Shown: positions 1 through 8,715, counted from the first letter of the stretch. The stretch: 64,000 bases of DNA from DASWJZ01 sp963739005 (GCA_963739005.1 CAVTYQ010000001.1:62001-126000), one strand, 5' to 3'. The notes: generated from the sequence alone by a model not told the origin. A program made the numbers and translations.

Positions 1-408
1 TCCCCATTCGAGAAGGAGCGGGTAGCTGGCGAGGACGAGAAGCCTCGTCCACGGTCCGAACGGGGCGCGGGTCCAGACGATCGCGATCGTCGAAAGCGCG
101 ACGCAAAGCTGGACGGCCTTCAGCGTCGCCGGCGGATCCCCGAACGGCGAGAGCGCGCGCAGCAGCAGATACCAGAGCGCCGGATGCCCCTCGTAGTGGA
201 GGTTGGCAAAGAGCGCGCCGAGCGAGGGCGAATGCACGGCGAGCATCAGCGCCTGCAGCTCGTCGCGCCAGGCGACGTGATTGAGGATCAGCGCGATCTG
301 CAGCGCGACGAGCGCGGCAAGTGCGAGCCGCGGGACGATGCCGGCGGTTTCGTTTGAAGGGGATGGCGGCCTGTCGTTCGTAAGCGCCGCGGGTGGCGCG
401 GCGGTCAT
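1..408 (-). CDS. Multi-pass membrane glycosyltransferase-like protein (5' part only, runs off the left edge)
   Basis: The reverse strand is open from an ATG at 408 to the window edge, 136 codons with no stop. After a polar N-terminus of about 25 residues comes a hydrophobic helix (PRLALAALVALQIALIL), then a loop with WRDELQA and HYEGHPALWYLLLRAL, then further hydrophobic segments. An acidic pair in the first loop and an EGHP-type motif before the next helix are typical of GT-C fold lipid-linked sugar transferases (ArnT/PMT-like), so a membrane glycosyltransferase is the best guess. The gene begins 3 bp after the stop of the FAD enzyme at 412-1917, so the two are almost certainly co-transcribed. 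The family is inferred from a partial sequence. Confidence 0.6.
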   Translation of the reverse strand, partial: MTAAPPAALTNDRPPSPSNETAGIVPRLALAALVALQIALILNHVAWRDELQALMLAVHSPSLGALFANLHYEGHPALWYLLLRALSPFGDPPATLKAVQLCVALSTIAIVWTRAPFGPWTRLLVLASYPLLLEWG

Positions 409-411
409 CCG

Positions 412-1917
412 TTAGGCCACCTTGCGCGGCACCATGCGCTCGCTCTTCAGCGCCTCCTTGGCGCCCGCCACGCCTTCCTCGCCATAGTCGGCGTCCTCGT
501 TGACCTCCCACGGGTCGTAGAGACGCTCGCCGGCAAGAATGTTCCGCGCGGCCAGGATCGCGGTCATCATCGCGTGGTCCTGGTTGTTATATTTATGCAT
601 GCCGTTGCGGCCGACGAGATGCAGCGTCGGGAAGGTCGTCTCGAGGTCGCGGCGTATATGCACAACGTGGTCGGTGTAGTCCTCGTCGTAGACGGGGTAG
701 GCCTTCCGCTGGCGGACCACGCAGGCGTCGACGACGTCCTCGGCACGGATCAGGCCGATCTTCGCGATCTCGCCCTTGGCCATTTCGATCAGGTCCGCGT
801 CTTCCATCGACCAGAGACCGTCATCCTCGAAGCAGAAGTATTCCATGCCGAGGCTGACGTAGCGCGGGTCGGGCACCATCTCCGGCGACCACGATGCGAA
901 ATTCTGCACGCGCCCGACCTTTACGGACGGATCGTGGATATAGATCCAGTTGTCGGGCATCCGCTCGCCGTTCTCGGCGATGAGCGCGACGATGAGGAAA
1001 TCGCGGTAGCGAAGCGCGCGCGCGTGGAGGAGGCTGATCGGCGAGGGCTTCAGCGCGCGGGCGAGATCGTTGAGCGCTGCGGATGAGACGACGTTTTCCG
1101 CCGTCCAGGTTTCGCTCGAGCCGTCGGCGCAGCGTGCGCGCACGGTCCACAGCTGTTTCGCTGCGTCCCAGGAGAGCCCTTCGACGGCGCGCCCAAGCGC
1201 GACCGTCCCGCCGTTGCCGCGGATCTTCGCGGCCGCGGCATCCCACATCATGCCCGGGCCGCGGCGCGGATAGCGGAAGGATTCGATCAGCGTCTTGATC
1301 GTCTCTCCGCCGCCGCTCTTTTTCTTGCGCCCGGACGAAAGCGTGCGGCGGACGGCGTCGCGGATCGCGGCGCCGAGGTCGAGCCCCTTGATGCGCTGCG
1401 CCGCCCAGTCCGCCGAAATCTCGTCGCAGGACATTCCCCAGACCTTCTCCGTGTAGGTCTTGAAGAAGATCGAGAAGAGCTTTTCGCCGAAGTTGTTCCT
1501 GACCCATTGATGCAGAGTCTTCGGCTCGGCGACCGGCCGCATGCGCGCGTGGAGGTAGGAGGCGACGCAGGCCGTGCTCTTCCACACGCCGAGGTTCTTC
1601 AGCGCCTCGAAGGCTCTGAGTGGATAGGCATAGAACTTGCCGTCGTAGTAGATGCGCGACAGGCGCGGGCGCTCGATGAAGTCGTCGGGCAGGATCTCGT
1701 CCCACATTTCGACGATCTCGCGCGCCTTCGAGAAGAAGCGGTGCCCACCGACGTCGACCAGGAAGCCGTTGTGGTTGACGGTGCGGCTGATGCCGCCGAC
1801 GTAGCGCGGGTCCTGCTCCAGGACGGCGACGGAACGGCCTTCCTTGGCAAGGACATAGCCGGCGGTCAGGCCGGCCGGTCCCGCTCCGATGACCAGGGTC
1901 TCAGCTTGGTTCGACAC
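412..1917 (-). CDS. NAD(P)/FAD-dependent oxidoreductase, protoporphyrinogen oxidase/UDP-galactopyranose mutase-like
   Basis: A 501-residue flavoprotein. The dinucleotide-binding motif VIGAGPAGLTAGYVL lies at residues 8-22, followed by an acidic strand end (AVLEQD), GGISRTV and the GGHRFFSKA segment that is characteristic of UDP-galactopyranose mutase-like amine oxidases. Near the C-terminus, LVGRNGMHKYNNQDHAM is the second FAD-contacting stretch of this group. The GTG at 1917 is chosen because the Rossmann motif then falls at the usual distance from the N-terminus; the reading frame stays open far upstream, but over unrelated antisense sequence. The adjacent membrane glycosyltransferase gene suggests a role in sugar or polyprenyl-linked glycan metabolism. 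Substrate unknown. Confidence 0.8.
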   Translation of the reverse strand: MSNQAETLVIGAGPAGLTAGYVLAKEGRSVAVLEQDPRYVGGISRTVNHNGFLVDVGGHRFFSKAREIVEMWDEILPDDFIERPRLSRIYYDGKFYAYPLRAFEALKNLGVWKSTACVASYLHARMRPVAEPKTLHQWVRNNFGEKLFSIFFKTYTEKVWGMSCDEISADWAAQRIKGLDLGAAIRDAVRRTLSSGRKKKSGGGETIKTLIESFRYPRRGPGMMWDAAAAKIRGNGGTVALGRAVEGLSWDAAKQLWTVRARCADGSSETWTAENVVSSAALNDLARALKPSPISLLHARALRYRDFLIVALIAENGERMPDNWIYIHDPSVKVGRVQNFASWSPEMVPDPRYVSLGMEYFCFEDDGLWSMEDADLIEMAKGEIAKIGLIRAEDVVDACVVRQRKAYPVYDEDYTDHVVHIRRDLETTFPTLHLVGRNGMHKYNNQDHAMMTAILAARNILAGERLYDPWEVNEDADYGEEGVAGAKEALKSERMVPRKVA

Positions 1918-2049
1918 ATAAACTCCGAGGCTGGGAAATCCGGGGCGCTCGCGGCCGCACCATGGCAGCGAAAGGTAAACCGCTGCCTTAAGCCGGCGCC
2001 CGCGCCGGCAATCTTTGCCGGCTTCGCGCGCAGGCCCTAGAAGGGAGCG

Positions 2050-4008
2050 ATGCTGAAATCGCTCCTCATCGCGAATCGCGGCGAGATCGCCCGCCGCGTC
2101 ATCCGCACTGCGCGCCGCCTCGGCATCCGGACGGTAGCGGTGATGACGGAGGCGGATCGGACCTGGCCGCACTGGCGGGAGGCCGACGCTTTCGTGCCGA
2201 TCGGGGAGGGGCCGGCGGGCGACTCCTATCTTTCGATCGAGCGCGTCGTCGCGGCCGCCGTCTCCTCCGGGGTCGAGGCGATCCATCCCGGCTACGGCTT
2301 TCTCTCGGAGAACGCCGCCTTCGCCGAGGCGACAGCGGATGCCGGCCTGATCTTCGTCGGGCCGCCGCCGGCGGCGATCCGCAGCATGGGCTCGAAGTCC
2401 GACGCCAAGCGGCTGATGGCGTTGGCCGGCGTGCCGGTCGTGCCCGGTTACGGCGGCGAGCGGCAGGAGCCGTATTTCCTCAAGCAGAAGGCCTACGAGA
2501 TCGGCTATCCGGTGCTGATCAAGGCGGTTGCCGGCGGCGGCGGTCGGGGCATGCGGCGCGTCGGACGTGTCATCGACTTCGACGACGCGCTGGCGAGCGC
2601 GAAGCGCGAGGCGCTTTCCGCCTTCGGCGACGACCAGATGCTGCTTGAGCGCTACGTGGAGACGCCGCGCCACATCGAGGTGCAGGTCTTCGCCGACCGG
2701 CACGGCAATATCGTGCATATCTTCGAGCGCGACTGCTCGGTGCAGCGCCGGCATCAGAAGGTGATCGAGGAAGCGCCGGCGCCCGGACTTTCCGACGAGG
2801 CTCGCCATGCGCTCGGCACGATGGCGGTGAAGGCCGCCGCGGCCGTCGGCTACGAGGGGGCGGGGACGGTGGAGTTCGTCGCCGACGCATCTAAGGCTTT
2901 ATCGCCAGAGAGCTTCTTCTTCATCGAGATGAACACGCGGCTCCAGGTGGAGCACCCGGTGACCGAGGCGGTGACCGGCATCGATCTCGTCGAGTGGCAG
3001 CTTCGCGTCGCCTCGGGCGAGGCGCTGCCACGCACGCAAGACGCGATCGCATTCAGCGGGCACGCGATCGAGGCGCGGCTCTACGCGGAGGATCCGGGCG
3101 CCGACTTCCGCCCCTCGACGGGGCGGATCGCGACGTTCTCAGCGCCGTCCGGCGTCGGCCTTCGCATCGATTCCGGCGTCGAGGAGGGCACGATTGTCAG
3201 CCCCTACTATGACGCGATGCTCGCCAAGGTGATCGCTGTGGGCGCCGACCGGGCGGCGGCGATGGAGCGGCTCTCGGCGGCGCTCGGCCGCGTCCGTATC
3301 GCCGGACCGAAGACCAATCTCGCCTTCCTTTCGGCGGTTGTGGCGGCCCCTGAATTCCACGCCGGCGGCGTCGACACCGGCTTCATCGACCGCGAGTTGC
3401 CGAAGCTCCGGGGCGATCCGCTTACCCCCGCGCTCGCGGCCTCGGCGATCGCGGAATACGCGGCGCGCGAGGCATCGCGGACTGGGAGCCGCACCGTCGG
3501 ACCATGGACGCGCAGCGACGCCTTCGAGCTCGGCGGCACTATGTGGCGGCGGTCGATGGTTCCCGTCGAGATCGACGGCGTTCCGCTCGTCGCGGATATC
3601 GAGTGGTCGAAGGACGGTCCGGCGGTACTCGCGATTGGCGCCGATGAGCCGGAATACGCCGCGGACCTTGAGATCGTCTGGGGCGAGCGCGAGGCGCTCC
3701 TGCTCCTGGGCGGCCGGCAGCTCCGCGTCGGGTTTCCCGACCCCCTGGCGCGCGAGCTTGCGGAGGACGCGGGGGGCGGCGAGATCGCCGCGCCGATCTC
3801 CGGCCGCGTCGTCGAGGTCGCGGTCGCCGCCGGAGCGCGGGTCGAAAAAGGGGATGCGCTCTTCAGCGTTGAGGCCATGAAGATGGAGCACGGCGTGACC
3901 GCGCCTCGCGCGGGCGTCGTGAAGGCCGTTCGTTTCGCGCCGGGACAGCAGATCGCGGAGGGTATGGTCGCGATCGTCATCGATGTGGAGGAGGCGCCGA
4001 CGCTGTGA
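2050..4008 (+). CDS. Acyl-CoA carboxylase alpha subunit (biotin carboxylase plus biotin carrier domain)
   Basis: A 652-residue subunit that carboxylates its own biotin with ATP and bicarbonate. Order of parts: N-terminal biotin-carboxylase domain (KSLLIANRGEIARRVIRTAR), ATP-grasp with the glycine-rich loop KAVAGGGGRGM, catalytic region FIEMNTRLQVEHPVTE, C-terminal carboxylase domain, a linker, and a biotinyl domain with the biotin-accepting lysine in EAMKMEH (about residue 615). The length and the sequence DLVEWQLRVASGEALP fit 3-methylcrotonyl-, propionyl- or acetyl-CoA carboxylase alpha chains. No carboxyltransferase (beta) gene is adjacent, so the acyl-CoA substrate cannot be assigned. An AAGGGAG ribosome site precedes the ATG. 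The gene is divergent from the FAD enzyme. Confidence 0.88.
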   Translation: MLKSLLIANRGEIARRVIRTARRLGIRTVAVMTEADRTWPHWREADAFVPIGEGPAGDSYLSIERVVAAAVSSGVEAIHPGYGFLSENAAFAEATADAGLIFVGPPPAAIRSMGSKSDAKRLMALAGVPVVPGYGGERQEPYFLKQKAYEIGYPVLIKAVAGGGGRGMRRVGRVIDFDDALASAKREALSAFGDDQMLLERYVETPRHIEVQVFADRHGNIVHIFERDCSVQRRHQKVIEEAPAPGLSDEARHALGTMAVKAAAAVGYEGAGTVEFVADASKALSPESFFFIEMNTRLQVEHPVTEAVTGIDLVEWQLRVASGEALPRTQDAIAFSGHAIEARLYAEDPGADFRPSTGRIATFSAPSGVGLRIDSGVEEGTIVSPYYDAMLAKVIAVGADRAAAMERLSAALGRVRIAGPKTNLAFLSAVVAAPEFHAGGVDTGFIDRELPKLRGDPLTPALAASAIAEYAAREASRTGSRTVGPWTRSDAFELGGTMWRRSMVPVEIDGVPLVADIEWSKDGPAVLAIGADEPEYAADLEIVWGEREALLLLGGRQLRVGFPDPLARELAEDAGGGEIAAPISGRVVEVAVAAGARVEKGDALFSVEAMKMEHGVTAPRAGVVKAVRFAPGQQIAEGMVAIVIDVEEAPTL

Positions 4009-4070
4009 ATTGGTGGGATCGCGCGATGGCTCCCGTTGTCCCCGCGTCGCTCCCGGTCTAAGCCAGCCGG

Positions 4071-4508
4071 ATGCCTCTCCACATCCTGAAACTCTGCGTC
4101 GGCTGCGATTCCATCGAGGACCTGGAAGGCTGGATCGCGGACCGGCTCAAGGAGGCGCGCCGCGCCGGCCGCAAGCCCGAACACAAGCACACGACTCGCA
4201 TGGTGCCGAAGCGGGTGGACGAAATCCTGGACGGCGGCTCGCTCTATTGGGTGATCCGCGGCAACGTGCAGGTCCGCCAGCGCATCACCGCGATCAGGCC
4301 GTTCATCGATTCGGAGGGCATCGGGCGCTGCCACCTGGTTCTCGACCCGAAGACGGCGGCGACGGAGTGGCAGCCGCGGCGCGCCTTCCAGGGCTGGCGC
4401 TACCTGAAGCCCGAGGATGCGCCGCGCGACCTCGACAATGCCCGCGCCGGCCTCCGCGGCCTGCCGCCGGAGCTTCGCCGCGACCTCGCCGATCTCGGGC
4501 TGCTTTAG
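4071..4508 (+). CDS. DUF1489 family protein
   Basis: A 145-residue soluble protein matching my memory of the DUF1489 family, which is nearly restricted to alphaproteobacteria: N-terminus MPLHILKLCVGCDSI, a central HTTRMVPKRVDEILDGGSLYWVI and a distal RAFQGWRYL. No catalytic motif is recognisable and the function is unknown. It follows the carboxylase gene by 62 bp on the same strand and is followed by an inverted-repeat element that separates it from convergent panC. Confidence 0.8.
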   Translation: MPLHILKLCVGCDSIEDLEGWIADRLKEARRAGRKPEHKHTTRMVPKRVDEILDGGSLYWVIRGNVQVRQRITAIRPFIDSEGIGRCHLVLDPKTAATEWQPRRAFQGWRYLKPEDAPRDLDNARAGLRGLPPELRRDLADLGLL

Positions 4509-4524
4509 ACCGCACCCATCTCAG

Positions 4525-4673
4525 ACTGTCATCCCGGAAGGCGCGGAACGCGCCCCTCCGGGCCCCATGAACGTCAGTTGATGCCGGATGAGCGCGAGCG
4601 TGAAGCTGACTTGTGAGCCCGGTGTTTATGGGCCCCGCTCTGGCCGCTTGCGCGGCAAACCGGGATGACAATC
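4525..4673. repeat. Imperfect palindromic intergenic repeat element
   Basis: The outer arms TGTCATCCCGG (4527-4537) and CCGGGATGACA (4660-4670) are perfectly complementary. Inside them GGGCCCCAT (4560-4568) pairs imperfectly with ATGGGCCCC (4628-4636). GTCATCCCGG...CCGGGATGAC palindromes are dispersed in many Hyphomicrobiales genomes. It fills the convergent gap between the DUF1489 gene and panC and may act as a bidirectional terminator. The dispersed nature is inferred; only one copy is in view. Confidence 0.6.
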
Positions 4674-4687
4674 GCGGGGTTCGGCTG

Positions 4688-5530
4688 TCACACGGCGATG
4701 TTGTCGATGAGCCGCGTCTTGCCGAGCCTGGCGGCGACAAGAAGGCGGAGCGGCTCGTTCTTCCAGTCGGCGACCGGGGCGAGCGTGTCGGCGTTGCGGG
4801 CTTCCAGATAGTCGACGGCAAACCCCGCCCGATCGAGCGCGCGCCGCCCCTCAAAAAGATCGACGTCGGGCGTCGCGCTCCGCTTCAGCCGTCCGGCGAG
4901 CGCGCGGAGCATCGCATGGAGCTTTGGCGCGCGCGCACGTTCGTCGGGGCTCAGGTATGCGTTGCGCGAGGAGAGGGCGAGGCCGTCCGGCTCGCGCGCC
5001 GTCGCGCAGCCGACGATCTCCGTCGGAAGGGCGAGGTCGCGAACGAGCTTCTTCACGACGAGAAGCTGCTGATAGTCCTTCTCGCCGAAGTAGGCGCGGT
5101 CGGGGAGGCCCGCGATGAGGAGCTTCGCCACGATCGTGGCGACGCCGGTAAAGAAGTGCGGGCGGAAATCGGTCTCCAGGCCGGCCGACGGGCCGCCGAC
5201 GGTGATCTTGGTGTCGAAGCCCTCCGGGTACATCTCCTCGGCGGCCGGCGCGAAAAGGACGTCGACGCCAAGCGCGGTAAGCTTTCGCAGATCGGCCTCC
5301 AGGTCGCGCGGATAGGCGGAGAAATCCTCGTTCGGGCCGAACTGGGTGGGATTCACGAAGAGCGTCACGACGACCCGGTCGGACTGCCGCCTGGCCGCCT
5401 GTATGAGGGCTTCATGGCCGGCGTGAAGCGCCCCCATCGTCGGCACCATGCCGGCGGAAAGCCCGTCGCTTCGCCATGCCACGACGCGCTGGCGAAGGTC
5501 GGTCACGGTTCGAATCGTTTCGGGCTGCAT
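4688..5530 (-). CDS. panC: Pantothenate synthetase
   Basis: A 280-residue cytoplasmic enzyme that joins pantoate and beta-alanine using ATP, the last step of pantothenate (vitamin B5) synthesis. The nucleotidyltransferase signature MGALHAGH is near residue 32, followed by VVVTLFVNPTQFGP and the KMSKS-like region LSSRNAYLSPDERARAP. The length is normal for the family. The usual partner panB is not adjacent. The ATG at 5530 gives the expected N-terminus (MQPETIRTVTDLR). It is divergent from the VWA gene at 5613. Confidence 0.95.
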   Translation of the reverse strand: MQPETIRTVTDLRQRVVAWRSDGLSAGMVPTMGALHAGHEALIQAARRQSDRVVVTLFVNPTQFGPNEDFSAYPRDLEADLRKLTALGVDVLFAPAAEEMYPEGFDTKITVGGPSAGLETDFRPHFFTGVATIVAKLLIAGLPDRAYFGEKDYQQLLVVKKLVRDLALPTEIVGCATAREPDGLALSSRNAYLSPDERARAPKLHAMLRALAGRLKRSATPDVDLFEGRRALDRAGFAVDYLEARNADTLAPVADWKNEPLRLLVAARLGKTRLIDNIAV

Positions 5531-5612
5531 CGACCTTCCGTCCGATCACGCTTCCGCTAGCTTCCGCCCCGGCCTTGCGCAAGCGCCGGCAACCGCCACA
5601 TTCTCACGCGAA

Positions 5613-6323
5613 ATGACCAAGGACCGCGACATCACTTCGCGCAAGTCGGAGCCGGCCGTCTCCGGGCGCTCGGATATCGACAAGTTCCTCGCCGAAGCCA
5701 AGCGGATCGCGCCGGCGGCGGCGGCGCGCGGACGCCTGATCTTCGCGCTCGACGCGACGATGAGCCGCCAGCCGACCTGGGATCTCGCCTGCGCGCTGCA
5801 AAGCGAGATGTTCGAGGCGGCCGCCGCCGTCGGTGGGCTTTCGGTCCAGCTCGTCTATTTCCGCGGGATCGGCGAGAGCCGTGCGTCGCCCTTTGTCGCC
5901 AATGCGCGGGCGCTCCGCGACCTCATGGTGAAGATCGATTGCCGCGGCGGCCATACGCAGATCGGCAAAGTACTCGGGCACGTGCGCCGCGAGGCGGAGA
6001 AGCGGCCGATCGCAGCGCTCGCCTACGTCGGCGACGCGATGGAGGAGAACCCCGATCAGCTCTGCCAGCTCGCCGGTGAAGTCGGGCTCCTTGGCGTGCG
6101 CGCCTTCATGTTTCACGAAGGGAAGGACGCGACCGCCGAACGTACGTTTCGCGAAATCGCCCGCCTGACCGGCGGCGCCTATCTCCCGTTCAACCGCGCG
6201 TCCGCCGCTGAGCTGCGCGCGCTCCTGAACGCGGTCGCCACCTATGCGGCCGGCGGGCTGAAGGCATTGGAGAAGAGCGGCGGCGCCGGAGCGCGGCTTC
6301 TTCTTCCGCAGCTCAAGCGATGA
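5613..6323 (+). CDS. VWA domain-containing protein
   Basis: A 236-residue protein with a von Willebrand factor A fold: LIFALDATMSRQPTWDLA corresponds to the metal-ion-dependent adhesion site, in which a DxSxS motif would normally occur (here DATMSR), and IAALAYVGDAMEEN is the later strand-loop. The ATG at 5613 is chosen as the first Met of the conserved region; the frame is open further upstream over the panC promoter. There is no signal peptide. The stop overlaps the ATG of the DnaJ-domain membrane protein by 4 bp (ATGA), so the two are translationally coupled, which suggests a joint function. Specific function unknown. Confidence 0.78.
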   Translation: MTKDRDITSRKSEPAVSGRSDIDKFLAEAKRIAPAAAARGRLIFALDATMSRQPTWDLACALQSEMFEAAAAVGGLSVQLVYFRGIGESRASPFVANARALRDLMVKIDCRGGHTQIGKVLGHVRREAEKRPIAALAYVGDAMEENPDQLCQLAGEVGLLGVRAFMFHEGKDATAERTFREIARLTGGAYLPFNRASAAELRALLNAVATYAAGGLKALEKSGGAGARLLLPQLKR

Positions 6324-7012
6324 GGATCGTCCTTCCGCTCCTCCTGGGGCTCGGCATCATCGCGCTCCTTGTCCGCCATTTCCTGCGAACGCCAGCGCAT
6401 GACCTCGTCCGCCAGATATACCTTCTCGGTGGCGTCTTGCTGATGCTGCTTGGCGCGGGGCTCCTCTTCCTCCGTCAATTCGCTTTCGCGTTGCCGGTCG
6501 CGGCAGCCGGCCTGATGCTGTTCCGGCGTCATCGCGGGCTTCGTCAGATGGGCGGCACGGGACAACGGTCGAGCGTCAGGGCGGCCGGCGTCGAGATGAG
6601 CCTCGACCACGATACCGGGGAGATGGACGGCAGCATCCTCGCGGGTCGCCACGAGGGGCGGCGGCTGTCGGACCTTAAGCTCGAAGAACTCCTGCAAGCG
6701 GCCGAGGACATGCGCGGCGACGCGGAGTCGCTACGCCTACTCGAAGGTTATCTCGACCGCGTTCATCCCGGATGGCGAGACGACGTGCACGCTGACGCGA
6801 CGCGCCGGCAAAGTGCGGCGGCGCGCGCGAGCGGCATGAGTACGAAGGAAGCCTATCAGATCCTTGGGCTTGAGCCGGACGCCAGCGAAACGGAAGTCCG
6901 CGACGCGCATCGGCGGCTGATCAAGCAGGTTCATCCCGACCATGGCGGTTCGTCGGCGCTCGCCGCCAAGATCAACGAAGCGAAGGACCGAATTCTCGGT
7001 AGGCATCGCTAG
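6320..7012 (+). CDS. DnaJ domain-containing membrane protein
   Basis: A 230-residue protein with two N-terminal membrane helices (about residues 3-20 and 33-52, then 54-66), a central acidic region, and a C-terminal J domain (about 170-228) with EAYQILGLEPDASETEV and the essential HPD tripeptide in HPDHGG. The topology (membrane anchor plus C-terminal J domain) resembles DjlA/Tim14-like co-chaperones that recruit DnaK to a membrane site. The coupled upstream VWA gene may encode the partner or client. It converges on the carboxypeptidase gene with a 10 bp gap. Confidence 0.82.
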   Translation: MRIVLPLLLGLGIIALLVRHFLRTPAHDLVRQIYLLGGVLLMLLGAGLLFLRQFAFALPVAAAGLMLFRRHRGLRQMGGTGQRSSVRAAGVEMSLDHDTGEMDGSILAGRHEGRRLSDLKLEELLQAAEDMRGDAESLRLLEGYLDRVHPGWRDDVHADATRRQSAAARASGMSTKEAYQILGLEPDASETEVRDAHRRLIKQVHPDHGGSSALAAKINEAKDRILGRHR

Positions 7013-7022
7013 CCCCGCCGCC

Positions 7023-8534
7023 TTAGTTCGCAACCGCAAGGCAGGAGAAGTCCTTGCGCTTCAATTGGGCGCAGACGGCGCGCGCCTCTTCCTTGTCGGA
7101 GAGTCCGGCGAAACGAGCGCGGTAGAGCGTCGTGCCGCGGTGATCGATCTCCTGCGTCAGCGGCTGCAGCGACGCGAGCACTGTCCCCATCGTGGACTGC
7201 GCTTTCTCGATCAGCGCCTGCGCGCCTTCGGCGGTCGGGACGGCGCCGATCTGGATGTTCCAGCCCGCTTCATCGGGCTCCGAGGTGTCGTCTTCGGCGC
7301 GGGCAGGACCGGTCGCGACGATGTCCTGCACGCCGGCGCGGAGGCGCGCGAGCTTGGTCAGGCGGCCGATCGGGTCGCTTCCGCCGTTATCAACCGTGAT
7401 GTCGGCGAACTCGGCGACGGCGCTTGCAACCTCGATGCGGTGCGCGATCGGGTCGTCCTCGGGCGCATCGCCGATGTCGCCCTCGGCGGTTTCCATCGGC
7501 GCGCTTGCCTCTGCCTTGGCCGGTTCCGCCATCGCCCGCGAGACGACATCCTCCGGCGTATCCTCGGCGGCATAAGCAAGCGCCGTCTGGTCGACGGTCG
7601 CGTCGTCGGGGCGCGAGCGCGGCGCGCGCGAATCCGCAATCGGAGCAGCAGCGCCGGCGCCGGTATCGACGACGATGAGCGGCGCCGTGCGTGCACCGCG
7701 TTTTGCTTGCGGAAGGTATTTCGCAATCAGCTCGCGCATGTTCGCGTCGCGGCTGGAGGCGGTTTTGCCGCCCATTACCACTGCGATGATGTGGCGGCCG
7801 TCGCGCCGGACGCTGGTGACGAGGTTGAAGCCGGAGTCGCGCGTGTAGCCGGTTTTGATGCCGTCAACGCCGGCGACCTTGCCGAGCAGGTGGTTGTGGT
7901 TGCGGTGGCGAACGCCCCGGTAGGTGAAGCTCGCCTTGCCGAAATAGGTGTAGTAGGTCGGGAACCGATCCTGCAGCGCCCGGCCGAGCAGGGCGAGGTC
8001 GTGCGCCGTGGTCGTCTGATCAGAATCGGGCAGCCCGTTCGGGTTGCGGAAGGTGGTCTTGCTCATGCCGAGCGCATGCGCGGTGCGCGTCATGCGCGCC
8101 GCGAAGTCGTCGACGTTCCCGCTGACGTTCTCCGCCACGACCACGGCGATGTCGTTCGCCGACTTGGTGACGAGGGCAAGGATCGCGTCTTCCACGGCAA
8201 TGGTCGAGCCGGCGTGCAGGCCGAGCTTCGACGGCGGCTGGCGGGCGGCGTTAGCGGAAACCGAAAGTGGGCTTTTCAGCGTCAGGCGCTTGGCGTCCAG
8301 CTCCTCGAAGAGGAGGTAGAGCGTCATCATCTTGGTGAGCGAAGCGGGATAGCGAGGCGCTTCGGCGTTGCGGGCAAAGAGGACGCGGCCGGAATTCGCG
8401 TCCACTACCAGAGCCGCATATTTGTCCTCGGCGGCGGATGCCGACGCAGCCAAGCTAAGCAGGGCGAAGAGCGCTGCCGCCACGGTAAGCAGGTACCGAT
8501 TATTCGAGATACGCAACGCGGAACGCCCCCTCAC
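7023..8534 (-). CDS. D-alanyl-D-alanine carboxypeptidase (penicillin-binding protein) with SPOR domain
   Basis: A 503-residue periplasmic enzyme that trims the terminal D-Ala from peptidoglycan stem peptides. A signal peptide occupies about residues 12-34 (LLTVAAALFALLSLAASASAA). The three penicillin-binding motifs are present: SLTK (SxxK) near residue 65, SAN (SxN) near 125, and KTG near 227. A long Ala/Pro/Glu-rich linker follows, then a C-terminal SPOR domain (IQIGAVPTAEGAQALIEKA onward) that binds denuded glycan strands at the septum. This architecture is common in Hyphomicrobiales DacA homologues and suggests a division-site enzyme. Confidence 0.92.
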   Translation of the reverse strand: MRGRSALRISNNRYLLTVAAALFALLSLAASASAAEDKYAALVVDANSGRVLFARNAEAPRYPASLTKMMTLYLLFEELDAKRLTLKSPLSVSANAARQPPSKLGLHAGSTIAVEDAILALVTKSANDIAVVVAENVSGNVDDFAARMTRTAHALGMSKTTFRNPNGLPDSDQTTTAHDLALLGRALQDRFPTYYTYFGKASFTYRGVRHRNHNHLLGKVAGVDGIKTGYTRDSGFNLVTSVRRDGRHIIAVVMGGKTASSRDANMRELIAKYLPQAKRGARTAPLIVVDTGAGAAAPIADSRAPRSRPDDATVDQTALAYAAEDTPEDVVSRAMAEPAKAEASAPMETAEGDIGDAPEDDPIAHRIEVASAVAEFADITVDNGGSDPIGRLTKLARLRAGVQDIVATGPARAEDDTSEPDEAGWNIQIGAVPTAEGAQALIEKAQSTMGTVLASLQPLTQEIDHRGTTLYRARFAGLSDKEEARAVCAQLKRKDFSCLAVAN

Positions 8535-8659
8535 TCCAACACACCCTCGTTCGGCCGGTTACTCATGCCGGGGCTCGCTCGCCCCCAAGTGATGGTTTCC
8601 CCTAGCTAAAAATGTTGGCGTTACAATTCCGTAAAATGCCCGGCCGGGCCCGCCCTCCA

Positions 8660-8715
8660 AAGCGCTTTTGTGCATCGCAAAAAGCGCTTGCATTCTATGT
8701 TGCAGTGCATATATT
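8660..8715 (+). promoter_or_regulatory. Phasin gene promoter with TGCA-rich candidate PhaR operator
   Basis: A -35-like TTGCAT (8688-8693) and a strong -10 TATATT (8710-8715) are separated by 16 bp. The spacer holds TTGCAGTGCA, a TGCA-rich motif like the sites bound by the PHB-responsive repressor PhaR in alphaproteobacteria. Just upstream is a perfect 10 bp inverted repeat, AAGCGCTTTT (8660-8669) / AAAAGCGCTT (8680-8689), enclosing TGCATCGCA. The site sits 75 bp before the phasin start codon. The PhaR assignment is inference. Confidence 0.55.

Noticed and set aside
1992..2009. GCCGGCG-CCCG-CGCCGGC palindrome before the biotin carboxylase gene
   Set aside because: Such GC palindromes are expected by chance in this composition and nothing links it to regulation.
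5500..5525. GGTTCGAATC, a possible T-loop of a tRNA
   Set aside because: It lies inside the panC coding start and no acceptor stem or anticodon arm can be built around it.
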